64,000 nucleotides of DNA from Clostridia bacterium (lineage in GTDB: Bacteria > Bacillota > Clostridia > Christensenellales > Aristaeellaceae): contig JAFRPG010000090.1 in assembly GCA_017429265.1 (NCBI GenBank), positions 124,001 to 188,000 of the forward strand. The letters run 5' to 3'. Under the pieces are notes generated by a model. It saw only the letters and a program-made list of their open reading frames with translations. It was not told where the DNA came from and ran no database searches. Every line of letters begins with the position of its first letter. Within the stretch, counting starts at the first letter, position 1. Of this stretch, positions 45,123-54,305 are shown in pieces. The position numbers were made by a program, and so were the translations under genes.

Positions 45123-45998
45123 TTACTCCACGTTCTGGACCTGCTCACGGAGCTTCTCGATCTCAGCCTTCAGTTCGACCACCAGATGCGCGATGAAGGC
45201 GTCGTTTGCCTTGCTGCCGATGGTGTTGGCTTCGCGATTCAGCTCCTGACAGAGGAAGTCCAGCTTCTTGCCGGTCTCCTCCGCTGAATCCATGTACCGT
45301 GTGAACTGACGGATATGGCTCTCCAGGCGGGACAGTTCCTCGTCGATCGCGCAGCGGTCCGCGAAGAGGAGCACTTCCTGAGCGAGGCGGGCCGGGTCCA
45401 CGGGCGAACCTGCGGGCAGAAGCTGGTTCAGTTTCTCCTCCAGGCGCTGCCTGTAGCTCTCCACAACGCTCGGCGCGATCTCCAGAATTTGCTGCCGGAG
45501 GCCTGCAACCCGCTCCAGGTGGGCTTCGAGATCTCGTTTCAGGTTCACACCCTCCGCCTGCCGCATCTGAATGAGTCCGGAGATGGCCGAAGCGCAGGCT
45601 TCGGACGTCAGGGCGCGGACTGTATCCTCGTCGACCGGCGCGTCCTCATGAGCAACCACACCATCGAGGACAAGGAGGTCCTGCACGCACAGCCTTCCTC
45701 CCGCACCCATCCGGCTCAGTGTCTCTCCGGCCCTGAGATAGGCTGCGGCGAGCGCTTCGTCCACCGAAAGCCGGACATCCGCATCCGCTTTCTGCAGGAC
45801 CGTGACCGTCACATCCACGTGTCCGCGGTGAAGACTGCCTGAAAGCTGACGGCGGACAGCGTCTTCGAGGAACGCATAGGCGCGCGGGATGCGCGGTGAG
45901 ATGTCCAGATAGCGGTGGTTGACGCTCTTCAGTTCCACCGTGACGCTGAAGCGGCCGTCCTCCGCAAGGCCTTTCCCGCAGCCGGTCATGCTGTGCAT
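45123..45998 (-). CDS. yicC: YicC-family endoribonuclease
   Basis: The 291-residue protein starts with the family signature MHSMTGCGKG and LKSVNHRYLDISPRIP and ends with the DUF1732 block LDFLCQELNREANTIGSKAN. YicC proteins are hexameric endoribonucleases acting on small RNAs in E. coli; the role in Firmicutes is less clear. The ATG follows GGAGGTGACGGG. It heads yicC-gmk-rpoZ-coaBC behind a strong promoter. Confidence 0.94.
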   Translation of the reverse strand: MHSMTGCGKGLAEDGRFSVTVELKSVNHRYLDISPRIPRAYAFLEDAVRRQLSGSLHRGHVDVTVTVLQKADADVRLSVDEALAAAYLRAGETLSRMGAGGRLCVQDLLVLDGVVAHEDAPVDEDTVRALTSEACASAISGLIQMRQAEGVNLKRDLEAHLERVAGLRQQILEIAPSVVESYRQRLEEKLNQLLPAGSPVDPARLAQEVLLFADRCAIDEELSRLESHIRQFTRYMDSAEETGKKLDFLCQELNREANTIGSKANDAFIAHLVVELKAEIEKLREQVQNVE

Positions 45999-46019
45999 CC
46001 CGTCACCTCCTACAGGGCA

Positions 46020-46048
46020 ATTATACCATGCGCGCGGCGCTGAGACAA
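46020..46048 (-). promoter_or_regulatory. promoter of yicC-gmk-rpoZ-coaBC
   Basis: On the minus strand TTGTCT (46043-46048) and a consensus TATAAT (46020-46025) are 17 bases apart, in the short gap after murC. Confidence 0.85.
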
Positions 46049-46055
46049 GAGATCG

Positions 46056-47483
46056 TTATGAATTCGTCCGATTTTCATCGGCGCCGGCAGAGGACGCCTC
46101 ATGCCTGCGGATCTGTTCGTTCAGCATGTTGATATCACCGCAGCCCATCGTGATCGCAAGATCTCCGGGCTGCAGATGACGGCGGAGCCAGTCTTCCGTG
46201 TCGTCGAAGGTCGGCGTCAGGAAGGCATTGACTCCGTGCGCTCGCATGCCGTCCACGAGCATGCTGCTGCGGATGTCACCGGGATCTTTTTCCCGCGCGG
46301 CACAGATGTCTGTCACGAGGGTGACGTCTGCTTCCTCCGTGCAGTTCAGATAGTCGTTGAAGAGCGCCTTCACGCGGCTGTAGGTGTGCGGCTGCATGAC
46401 GGCGTAAAGCGTCTTCCCGCAGCGCTTCCTCGCAATGGAGACCGCGTTGCGCATCTCCGCCGGGTTGTGTCCGTAGTCGTGGAAAAGTTCCGCGCCGTTG
46501 AGCTCTCCGGTCTTCTCGAAGCGGCGATGCGCGCCGGTGAATTCTTCCACGGCGCGGGCGGCCTCGGCGGGATCGCATCCGAGCTCCAGTGCCGCCGTGA
46601 GCGCTGCCAGCGCGTTGTCCGCGTTGAAGCGTCCGGGCACCTGCATCCGGACGGAGACGTTGAATCCGTCACGGCCTGTAAGATCGAAGCGGCAGCATCC
46701 GCGTTCGTCCTCCTCGCAGGGATACGCCCGGTAATCGCAGGCCTCGCCGAAACCGAAGGTGACTGTCCGGCAGCTGAGTTTGCCCAACTGGCGCACGATC
46801 CGCGGATCGTCTCCGTTTCCGATGGCGATCCCGTCTGCCGGGAGCAGATGCAGATACCGGCCGAAGGTCTCTTCGATCTCGTCAATGTCCCGGTAGCAGT
46901 CCAGATGGTCCGCATCAATGTTCAGCACGACAGCCATCTGTGGCGGCATGTGGAGGAAGGAGCGGTTGTATTCACAGGCCTCGGCCAGAAAGATCCCGCT
47001 GCGGCCGACCCGCGTGGAGCCGCCGATGGCGTCAAGTTTCCCGCCGATGTGGATGCTCGGGTCTTTCCCGCAGCGCATCAGGATCAGCGCGAGGATGGAT
47101 GTGGTGGTGGTCTTTCCGTGCGCGCCGCACACGCCGATGCCCATCCGGCTGGACTCCATCAGCTGACCGAGCAGATACGCGCGCTCCAGGGACGGAATGC
47201 CGAGCCGGGCCGCCTCCGCGCGCTCCGGATTGTCGGGATGGATGGCGGCGGAGTAGATGACCAGATCGGCGCCGTGAACGTTCTCGGCCCGGTGTCCGAT
47301 CATGATCCTGGCACCGGCGTCACGAACATCCTGGATCAGATAGCCTTCGTCGCGGTCCGACCCCTGCACACGGTAACCCTTGGCGAGCAGCATCTGCGCC
47401 AGGCCGGACATGCTTGATCCGCCGATGCCGATCATATGGACGGTGCGGCCCACATAGTCGCGGATATGCGGAACTTGCTCCAT
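46056..47483 (-). CDS. murC: UDP-N-acetylmuramate--L-alanine ligase
   Basis: MurC adds the first amino acid, L-alanine, to UDP-MurNAc in peptidoglycan synthesis. The 475-residue protein has the N-terminal Rossmann motif MIGIGGSSMSGLAQ, the ATP-binding GAHGKTTTTSIL, the central AEACEYNRSFLHM and NIDADHLDCY, and the C-terminal DYGHNPAEMRNAV. Length is normal. The ATG at 47483 has GGGGAGG nine bases upstream. It lies 26 bases after hslU, probably as the last gene of the dprA unit, an uncommon partner for that operon. Confidence 0.97.
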   Translation of the reverse strand: MEQVPHIRDYVGRTVHMIGIGGSSMSGLAQMLLAKGYRVQGSDRDEGYLIQDVRDAGARIMIGHRAENVHGADLVIYSAAIHPDNPERAEAARLGIPSLERAYLLGQLMESSRMGIGVCGAHGKTTTTSILALILMRCGKDPSIHIGGKLDAIGGSTRVGRSGIFLAEACEYNRSFLHMPPQMAVVLNIDADHLDCYRDIDEIEETFGRYLHLLPADGIAIGNGDDPRIVRQLGKLSCRTVTFGFGEACDYRAYPCEEDERGCCRFDLTGRDGFNVSVRMQVPGRFNADNALAALTAALELGCDPAEAARAVEEFTGAHRRFEKTGELNGAELFHDYGHNPAEMRNAVSIARKRCGKTLYAVMQPHTYSRVKALFNDYLNCTEEADVTLVTDICAAREKDPGDIRSSMLVDGMRAHGVNAFLTPTFDDTEDWLRRHLQPGDLAITMGCGDINMLNEQIRRHEASSAGADENRTNS

Positions 47484-47509
47484 GATGTGTTCCTCCCCTG
47501 CCGATACGA

Positions 47510-48883
47510 TCAGAGAATGTATTTGTGGATGTCGACCGGCTTGTTTTCGCCGCTCAGGTGCTCCTCGACGTAGGCTTTGTCGATTTTCAGCGAGTAGGGC
47601 GGCATGTCCTCATCCCCGGCATGGAAGGAGATGTCTTCCAGCAGCTGCTCGAACACGGCGTGGAGACGGCGGGCTCCGATGTCCTCCGCGGCCTCGTTGG
47701 CGTTCCAGGCGGCTTCCGCGATGGCCTCGAGCGCAGAGTCATCAAAATCCAGCATGACGCGGTCCACCGCGAGCAGCGCCTTGTACTGCTTGGTGAGGGC
47801 GTTGTCGGGCTGGGACAGGATCTTCCGGAAATCCTCCTTCGTGAGGCTGTTCAGCTGCACATGGACCGGGAAACGGCCCTGAAGCTCCGGGATCAGGTCG
47901 CTGACCTTTGCCACATGGAAGGCGCCGGCGCCGATGAAGAGCATATAGTCGGTCTTGACGGGGCCGTACTTCGTGTTGACGGTGGATCCCTCCACAATGG
48001 GTAGGATGTCCCGCTGCACACCCTCACGGCTGACATCGGGGCCGCCGGCGCCCTGACGGCCGGCGATCTTGTCGATCTCATCGATGAAGACGATGCCGTT
48101 CTGCTCAGCCCGACGGATCGCTTCCTCCTGGACGGCGTCGGAGTCGATCAGCTTGTCGCTCTCCTGCTGTTCCAGGATCCTGCGGGCCTCGCGGACCTTC
48201 ACTTTGCGGAGCTTGGTGCGCTTCGGCATCATCCCGCCTATCATATCGCCGAGGTTGATCGCGTTTCCGCCGACCTCAAGCTGCGGCATGGCTTCCTCGA
48301 CCTCGACCTCGATCTCGCGGTCCTCCAGCTCGCCGCGCATCAGCTGCTGGCGGATCTCCTCGCGCTTGCCGCGCAGGGCGGCCTGCTCTTCGGGCGCGGG
48401 CTCGCTCTCGGCGCTCTTCCTGCCGAGCAGGAAATCGAACGGATTGCCGGAGCCGGCTTTCTGTTGATGAGGCGTGGTCAGGAGCGTGGTCAGCCGATCC
48501 TCGGCCAGCACACGGGCCCGGGGTTCCACACGCTTCGCATGCTCCTCGCGAACCATGCGGATGGCATTCTCGACCAGGTCGCGCACGATGGAATCCACGT
48601 CGCGGCCCACATAGCCGACCTCGGTGAACTTGGTGGCCTCCACCTTGACGAAGGGGGCCTGGGCCAGTTTGGCCAGGCGGCGGGCGATCTCTGTCTTGCC
48701 GACGCCCGTCGGGCCGATCATCAGGATGTTTTTCGGGCTGATCTCGTCGCGGAGCCCTTCCTCCACGCGGGAACGGCGGTAGCGGTTGCGCAATGCGATG
48801 GCGACCATCTTCTTGGCCTGCTCCTGGCCGATGATGTAGCGGTCCAGTTCTCGCACGATCTGTACAGGGGACAATTCGGACAT
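47510..48883 (-). CDS. hslU: ATP-dependent protease ATPase subunit HslU
   Basis: HslU is the AAA+ unfoldase that feeds substrates to the HslV peptidase. The 457-residue protein has the N-terminal LDRYIIGQEQAKKMVAIALR, Walker A GPTGVGKTEIARRLA, an inserted I-domain rich in charged residues (about 130-245), Walker B GIVFIDEIDKIAGR and the C-terminal EDIGARRLHAVFEQLLEDI. The C terminus ends HKYIL, the tail that inserts into HslV. It lies 17 bases after hslV. Confidence 0.97.
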   Translation of the reverse strand: MSELSPVQIVRELDRYIIGQEQAKKMVAIALRNRYRRSRVEEGLRDEISPKNILMIGPTGVGKTEIARRLAKLAQAPFVKVEATKFTEVGYVGRDVDSIVRDLVENAIRMVREEHAKRVEPRARVLAEDRLTTLLTTPHQQKAGSGNPFDFLLGRKSAESEPAPEEQAALRGKREEIRQQLMRGELEDREIEVEVEEAMPQLEVGGNAINLGDMIGGMMPKRTKLRKVKVREARRILEQQESDKLIDSDAVQEEAIRRAEQNGIVFIDEIDKIAGRQGAGGPDVSREGVQRDILPIVEGSTVNTKYGPVKTDYMLFIGAGAFHVAKVSDLIPELQGRFPVHVQLNSLTKEDFRKILSQPDNALTKQYKALLAVDRVMLDFDDSALEAIAEAAWNANEAAEDIGARRLHAVFEQLLEDISFHAGDEDMPPYSLKIDKAYVEEHLSGENKPVDIHKYIL

Positions 48884-48900
48884 ACCGCAAACCGCTCCTT

Positions 48901-49437
48901 TCAGGCGTCCTCGACAGTAATGCTGTCGTTCGTATACACACAGATGGAGGCGGCGATACGGAGGGCTTTCTCCGCGATCTCGTGCGCGCTGAGATCCGTG
49001 TTCTCGACCAGCGCGCGGGCGGCGGCCAGCGCGTAGTTGCCGCCGGAGCCGATCGCGACAACGCCGCCGTCGGGATCGATCACATCGCCCGTTCCGCTCA
49101 GCATCAGAAGATTCTCTTTATCGGCCGCGATGAGCAGGGAATCCAGCTGCCGCATGCCCTGATCGCTGCGCCACATCTGGGCCAGCGCCACCGCGGCGCG
49201 TTCGAGATTCCCGCCGCATTGCGTGAGCTTTTCCTCAAACTTCCCGGACAGGGTGAAGGCGTCCGCCACATTTCCGGCAAACCCCACGACGACCTGACCG
49301 TTGTAGATCCGACGGACCTTGCGGGCCGTGGATTTGAAGATGACCTTCTCCCCCATCGTGATCTGACCGTCACCGGCGACGGCGATTTTGCCGTCCTTGC
49401 GCACGGCGCAGATCGTGGTTCCTCTGAATTGACTCAT
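48901..49437 (-). CDS. hslV: ATP-dependent protease subunit HslV
   Basis: HslV is the threonine peptidase of the HslUV protease. The 178-residue protein reads [20 protein letters not shown]; removal of a short propeptide would expose the catalytic Thr of TTI. It also has the GDGQITMG and [14 protein letters not shown] blocks. The ATG at 49437 follows AAAGGAT. The order trmFO-hslV-hslU is conserved; codY, which often follows, is replaced by murC. Confidence 0.97.
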   Translation of the reverse strand: MSQFRGTTICAVRKDGKIAVAGDGQITMGEKVIFKSTARKVRRIYNGQVVVGFAGNVADAFTLSGKFEEKLTQCGGNLERAAVALAQMWRSDQGMRQLDSLLIAADKENLLMLSGTGDVIDPDGGVVAIGSGGNYALAAARALVENTDLSAHEIAEKALRIAASICVYTNDSITVEDA

Positions 49438-49467
49438 GGTTGATCCTTTCTTCGCTTCCGAGCGGCG

Positions 49468-50811
49468 TTACTGTGCATCGCCGGTCATCGGCGCATCCGT
49501 TTTCTCTCTCCATGCCCGGATCCATTCCAACGAACGTTCCGCGATTTTCTGGTAACGGTCGGCTTTTTTCCTGATCCTTTTGTGCTGCGCATCGACAGGC
49601 AGGGGATCGATCAGTCCGAAGGTGCAGTTCATCGGCTGGAAGCTGCTGTTCGGCGTCGAGACATACCGGCCCATGGCGCCGAGCGCCGTGATGCCGGGAA
49701 AGACCGTCTGCTCTCTGCCGAGAAGCTTTTCCGCCAGGGAGATCCCAGCGACAAGGCCGCTGGCCGCGCTCTCCACATATCCCTCGACGCCTGTCATCTG
49801 TCCGGCGAAATAAACGCCGGGTCCGGAGATCATCTCAAACTGTGCGTTCAGGAACTCCGGGCTCTGCAGGAAGGTGTTGCGGTGCATCACCCCATAGCGG
49901 GCATAGACCGCGTTTTCCAGCCCCGGGATCAGGCCGAAGACGCGACGCTGCTCCGGAAAGCGCAGACGCGTCTGGAAGCCGACCAGGTTATACATGCTCG
50001 CGCCCGCGTCATCCTGGCGGAGCTGTACGACGGCGAAGGGCTCGCGGCCGGTCCTCGGATCCCGAAGTCCGACGGGCTTCATTGGTCCGAAGGCCAGCAC
50101 CATGCGGCCGCGCCGCGCCATCGACTCCACCGGCATGCATCCCTCGAAGACCATGTTCTCCTCAAAGCCGTGCACCTCGGCCGTATCGGCTTCGAGCAGA
50201 GCGTCGACAAACGCGTTGTATTCCGCCTCGTTCATCGGGCAATTGAGGTAATCGCTCCCGCGGTCATATCGTGACTGCCGGAAGACCTTCTCCATATCGA
50301 TGGAATCTGCCATGACAATCGGGGCTGCCGCATCAAAGAAGTGCAGCGTGTCCAGACCGGGCAGGCGCGAGATCGCATCGGCCAGCGGCTCCGAGGTGAG
50401 CGGTCCTGTCGCGATGATCACCGGTGCATCCGGGATCTCGCAGACCTCCTCCGACACCGTCTCGACAAGCGGATGCTCGCGCAGGGCCTTTGTGATCGCA
50501 CCTGAGAAAGCCTCGCGGTCCACGGCCAGCGCGCCGCCGGCGGGGACCCTGGCCTGATCCGCGACCCGCATGATCAGCGAGCCGCACTGCCGCATCTCTT
50601 CCTTGAGGAGACCGACGGCATTGGTCAGCAGATCGGAGCGGAGGCTGTTGGAGCAAACCAGCTCGGCGAATCCCAGCGCGTGATGGGCGGGTGACATCTT
50701 CTGCGGCTTCATCTCGCTCAGACGGACATGCACGCCCCGCTGCGCCAGCTGCCATGCAGCCTCGCATCCGGCGAGTCCGGCGCCGATGACCCTTGCGCAG
50801 GCATCACTCAT
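49468..50811 (-). CDS. trmFO: methylenetetrahydrofolate--tRNA-(uracil-5-)-methyltransferase
   Basis: TrmFO makes ribothymidine at U54 of tRNA using methylenetetrahydrofolate and FAD. The 447-residue protein opens with the dinucleotide motif [19 protein letters not shown], followed by [13 protein letters not shown] and [13 protein letters not shown], and later [16 protein letters not shown] and [12 protein letters not shown], all family signatures. I chose the ATG at 50811, which follows AGGAGG and overlaps the topA stop; the longer in-frame extension is antisense-like. Length matches the family. Confidence 0.96.
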   Translation of the reverse strand: MSDACARVIGAGLAGCEAAWQLAQRGVHVRLSEMKPQKMSPAHHALGFAELVCSNSLRSDLLTNAVGLLKEEMRQCGSLIMRVADQARVPAGGALAVDREAFSGAITKALREHPLVETVSEEVCEIPDAPVIIATGPLTSEPLADAISRLPGLDTLHFFDAAAPIVMADSIDMEKVFRQSRYDRGSDYLNCPMNEAEYNAFVDALLEADTAEVHGFEENMVFEGCMPVESMARRGRMVLAFGPMKPVGLRDPRTGREPFAVVQLRQDDAGASMYNLVGFQTRLRFPEQRRVFGLIPGLENAVYARYGVMHRNTFLQSPEFLNAQFEMISGPGVYFAGQMTGVEGYVESAASGLVAGISLAEKLLGREQTVFPGITALGAMGRYVSTPNSSFQPMNCTFGLIDPLPVDAQHKRIRKKADRYQKIAERSLEWIRAWREKTDAPMTGDAQ

Positions 50812-52930
50812 TCTCGTCCTCCTGATGGGGCGCTTCGATGCGGCTGCGGCAGTTCTCGTTCGCGCACAGATACCAGCGCTCCCCTTTGCTGCCGATCTTG
50901 AGGACCATGTAGCTGCCGCACTTGTCGCACTTGCGGTCCACCGGCTGCTCCCAGCAGACAAAGTCGCAGTCCGGGTAGCGCTCGCAGCCGTAGAACTTGC
51001 GGTGCACGCGGTTGGAGACCTTCACCATCAGCCGCGCGCCGCACTTGGGGCAGGGCGCGTCGATATAGGTGAGGATCGGCTTGGCGTTGCGGCATTCCGG
51101 GAAGTTCGGGCAGGCGAGGAATTTGCCGAAGCGGCCCATCTTGTAGACCATCATGGCCCCGCATTTGTCGCACGGGACGTCGCTCTCCTCGTCCTTGACC
51201 TCGATCCGGTCGATCTCCCCCTCCGCGATCTCCAGGTCACGCGCAAAGGGCGGGTAGAACTCCCGGATGATCTCCTTCCAGTAGCGCTTCCCTTCCTCCA
51301 CATCATCCAGCTGAGACTCGAGAGAGGCGGTGAAGTCCGTGTTCACGATATCCGGGAAGTACTGCTCCATCAGGCTGTTGACCATCCGGCCGAGTTCCGT
51401 TGGGAACAGACGCTTCTTCTCCTTGCTCACATAACCGCGGCTCAGGATGGTGGTGATGGTCGGTGCGTAGGTGGAGGGCCTTCCGATGCCCTTCTCTTCC
51501 ATCGCCTTCACGAGGCTGGCTTCGGTGTAGCGGCTCGGCGGCTGGGTGAAGTGCTGCTCGGCGCGCACATCCGTCACCTGGACGGTCTGACCGGCCGCGA
51601 GATCCGGGATATGGCTGTCGGGAGCCGCCTCCGAGTCATCGCTGCCCTCCTCATAGACAGCGGTGAAGCCGGCAAAAATCTTGTGGTCGCCGGAGAAGCG
51701 GAGGACGATATCGCCGCTCTGGATCTCGGCACTCATGCTCTCATACAGGGCCGGCATCATCTGGCTGGCCACAAAGCGGTTATAGATCAGCCGATAGAGG
51801 TTGAACTGCTCCTTGGTCAGGGAATCCTTGACGCTCTCCGGCGTGCGTTCGATGCTGGTGGGACGAATCGCTTCGTGTGCATCCTGCGCGTTGGCGCGGC
51901 CCTTGTACTGGAGCGGCTCCTCCGGCAGATACTCCGCGCCGTAGCGGACCGGGATCATCGCGCGCAGCGAGGCGAGCGCCTCATCGCTCACGCGGACGGA
52001 GTCGGTACGGATGTAGGTGACAAGACCCTGTGTGCCCTCGTGCTCCAGATCGACGCCTTCGTAGAGCTGCTGGACCACCTGCATGGTCTTCGCGGTGGAA
52101 AAGTTCAGCTTGCGTCCGGCTTCCTGCTGGAGGCTGGAGGTGGTAAAGGGCGGAGCGGGCATCTTGCGCTTCTGTCCGCGCTTGATCTCGCCTGCCGTGA
52201 AGGTCCCCTTGCCGATATCCGCGACTGCCTGCGCCGCGGTTTCCCCGTCCGCAAGCGGGGCCCGCTTTCCGTTCACGCTGATCAGCCGCAGCGGATAGGT
52301 CTCCTTCTTCCCCGTGGACGCGGTGGAAGTCCCCTTCGCCGTCACATCCCAGAATTCCTCCGGGATGAAGGCCTCGATCTCCTTCTCGCGGCTGACCACC
52401 ATGCGCGCGGCGACGGACTGCACGCGTCCGGCGGAGAGGCCTTTCTTGATCTTGACCCACAGCAGCGGGCTGATCTTGTAGCCGACCAGCCGGTCAAGCA
52501 CACGGCGGGCCTGCTGGGCGTCCACACGGCCCATATCGATGCTGCGCGGGGCTTTGATCGCGTGCTGAACAGCCGTCTTGGTGATCTCATGGAATTCGAT
52601 CCGGCACGGAGCATCCTTGTCGATGCCCAGGATGTTTGCCAGGTGCCAGGAGATCGCTTCGCCTTCTCGGTCAGGGTCTGTCGCGAGGTAGATCTGGGAG
52701 GCGTTTTTCGCTTCCTTGCGGATCCTGGCCAGGATGTCGCCGCGGCCGCGGATCGTGATATACTTCGGCTCAAAATCGTTGTCGGCATCCACGCCGATCT
52801 GCGATTTCGGCAGGTCGCAGACATGGCCCTGAGATGCCTCCACTTTATAGCCGCTGCCCAGGAAGCGGCTGACCGTGCGGGCTTTCGCGGGAGACTCCAC
52901 GATGATCAGTTTCTTCTTTCTCGTCGCCAT
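50804..52930 (-). CDS. topA: DNA topoisomerase I
   Basis: TopA relaxes negative supercoils. The 708-residue protein has the TOPRIM domain ([34 protein letters not shown]), the catalytic Tyr in [14 protein letters not shown], and three C-terminal four-cysteine zinc ribbons (CDKCGAMM..., CPKCGARL..., CDKCGSYM...). The ATG at 52930 has AAAGGATG upstream. It follows dprA by 40 bases, the usual dprA-topA-trmFO order. Confidence 0.97.
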   Translation of the reverse strand: MATRKKKLIIVESPAKARTVSRFLGSGYKVEASQGHVCDLPKSQIGVDADNDFEPKYITIRGRGDILARIRKEAKNASQIYLATDPDREGEAISWHLANILGIDKDAPCRIEFHEITKTAVQHAIKAPRSIDMGRVDAQQARRVLDRLVGYKISPLLWVKIKKGLSAGRVQSVAARMVVSREKEIEAFIPEEFWDVTAKGTSTASTGKKETYPLRLISVNGKRAPLADGETAAQAVADIGKGTFTAGEIKRGQKRKMPAPPFTTSSLQQEAGRKLNFSTAKTMQVVQQLYEGVDLEHEGTQGLVTYIRTDSVRVSDEALASLRAMIPVRYGAEYLPEEPLQYKGRANAQDAHEAIRPTSIERTPESVKDSLTKEQFNLYRLIYNRFVASQMMPALYESMSAEIQSGDIVLRFSGDHKIFAGFTAVYEEGSDDSEAAPDSHIPDLAAGQTVQVTDVRAEQHFTQPPSRYTEASLVKAMEEKGIGRPSTYAPTITTILSRGYVSKEKKRLFPTELGRMVNSLMEQYFPDIVNTDFTASLESQLDDVEEGKRYWKEIIREFYPPFARDLEIAEGEIDRIEVKDEESDVPCDKCGAMMVYKMGRFGKFLACPNFPECRNAKPILTYIDAPCPKCGARLMVKVSNRVHRKFYGCERYPDCDFVCWEQPVDRKCDKCGSYMVLKIGSKGERWYLCANENCRSRIEAPHQEDENE

Positions 52931-52970
52931 AAGGGTAATACATCCTTTCATCAAAAGATGAGATACGGCA

Positions 52971-54074
52971 TCAGATCACACAGTACTGTTTTCCCGGCAG
53001 CGCGCGGACCAGGCCGCTCATCTGCAGGATCGTCAGCGATGTGGACAGCGCGGTGATGCTCAGCCCGCTCTCGTAGGCGAGTTCATCGAGGCTTTTCTCT
53101 CCTCCGTAGAGGATGGTGAGGATCTTCTGCATGTCCGGCGTCAGAGCGGCGATGGGCTCGCGTTTCTCCGGTTTCACGGCGATGTCGTTCCACTCGAGAT
53201 CCTCGAGCAGATCCTCCGCGGTGACAAAGTATCTCGCGCCCTCCCGGAGCAGCTGATGCGCGCCCTCGGACCAGACGGAGCCGGGCTCCCCCGGCCATGC
53301 ATAGACGTCGCGTCCCTGATCCAGCGCGTGATGGACCGTGGTGAAGCTGCCGGATGTGATCCGAGCCTCCATCATCACCACACCCTTGCACAGGCCGGAG
53401 ATGATCCGGTTGCGGACCGGAAAGACACTCTTGCGGACCGTCGTTCCCGGCGGATACTCGCTGAGCAGGAGGCCGCCCTGTTCGAGCAGACGCCGCTTGA
53501 GGTCCCGTGAGCTGGCGGGATAGTCGACATCCAGCCCGCAGGCCATGATGCCGATCCCGGGTGTCGTTCCGTGAATGCTTCCCTCATGGGCGCTGGTGTC
53601 GATGCCGGCCGCCAGGCCGCTTACAATGGTCACGCCGTGATTGCTCAGTTCACGGCAGAGCTCCTCGCACCATGTCACGGCTCTCGGCGACGCGGCCCTG
53701 GAACCGATCACCGCCAGGCAGCGTCCTGTCATGCAGGACACATCTCCCCGATAGAAAAGAAAGGGCGGCGGATCGCTGATGAAGCGGAGCGCGGGAGAAT
53801 AGGCGGGATCGCGGAGCGCGACCACCTGCATCTCCAGCCGCTGCATGTCGACCATCATCTCGTGCATGGCCGGCCTGGCCGAGCGCTGAAGGAGCTTTTC
53901 GACGTTGCGCTCGGTGAGATAGCGGCGGAGGGTCTTTCCGCCGTCCCGTTTGCACTGCTCATAGATGGCCGTGGCACTGCCGAACTCATCCATCATGCGC
54001 TGAAGCGGCACGGGCTGCGTGTGCGCGTAAGTCAGCCAGGCGCGGCATCCGTCTTCAAACGTATACTTCATCAT
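52971..54074 (-). CDS. dprA: DNA-processing protein DprA
   Basis: DprA protects incoming single-stranded DNA during transformation and loads RecA. The 367-residue protein has a N-terminal helical domain, the Rossmann-like core with CLAVIGSRAASPRAVTWCEE, IVSGLAAGIDTSAHEGS, GGLLLSEYPPGT and FPVRNRIISGLCKGVVMME, and a C-terminal winged-helix region (about residues 300-367). The ATG at 54074 has AAGGAG upstream. With comEC at 33 kb it argues for at least ancestral competence. Confidence 0.95.
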   Translation of the reverse strand: MMKYTFEDGCRAWLTYAHTQPVPLQRMMDEFGSATAIYEQCKRDGGKTLRRYLTERNVEKLLQRSARPAMHEMMVDMQRLEMQVVALRDPAYSPALRFISDPPPFLFYRGDVSCMTGRCLAVIGSRAASPRAVTWCEELCRELSNHGVTIVSGLAAGIDTSAHEGSIHGTTPGIGIMACGLDVDYPASSRDLKRRLLEQGGLLLSEYPPGTTVRKSVFPVRNRIISGLCKGVVMMEARITSGSFTTVHHALDQGRDVYAWPGEPGSVWSEGAHQLLREGARYFVTAEDLLEDLEWNDIAVKPEKREPIAALTPDMQKILTILYGGEKSLDELAYESGLSITALSTSLTILQMSGLVRALPGKQYCVI

Positions 54075-54090
54075 CGCCCAGCTCCTTCAT

Positions 54091-54126
54091 AAAATGATGC
54101 TGAATTTCTTAAGGAAAACAGCATCA
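54091..54126 (-). promoter_or_regulatory. hairpin in the dprA leader, attenuator-like
   Basis: On the minus strand an eight-base perfect stem TGATGCTG/CAGCATCA (54119-54126 with 54095-54102) with a 16-base loop is followed by TTTT, between the promoter and the dprA ribosome site. The stem is short, so it is at most a weak terminator. Confidence 0.45.
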
Positions 54127-54137
54127 ATTCCTCCGCC

Positions 54138-54166
54138 ATGCTACCACATATTGCGGAATCCGTCAA
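54138..54166 (-). promoter_or_regulatory. promoter of the dprA-topA-trmFO-hslVU-murC unit
   Basis: On the minus strand TTGACG (54161-54166) and TAGCAT (54138-54143) are 17 bases apart, about 63 bases upstream of dprA. Confidence 0.7.
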
Positions 54167-54232
54167 GTGATTCGCACGCCGGACTTTCTGCCACGGGTTC
54201 ACGGCAGGCGGACGGAGAAACACAACGGAAAG

Positions 54233-54271
54233 AGGAGAGGGCGGACGGTTTTCGTGCGTCCGTGCTCTCCT
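54233..54271 (-). terminator. probable terminator after nifJ
   Basis: On the minus strand an AGGAGAG...GGACG/CGTCC...CTCTCCT interrupted stem (54233-54271) follows the nifJ stop at 54306 by about 35 bases. The T-run (TCTTT) is weak. No gene is visible in 54167-54305. Confidence 0.55.
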
Positions 54272-54305
54272 CAGGAAGGATCATCCTGCCGTTATGCTTT
54301 CAGGC

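Noticed and set aside
50786-53056. Open frame of 756 codons on the plus strand opposite topA
   Set aside because: Antisense shadow of topA, with low-complexity His/Asp/Arg-rich translation and no recognisable domain.
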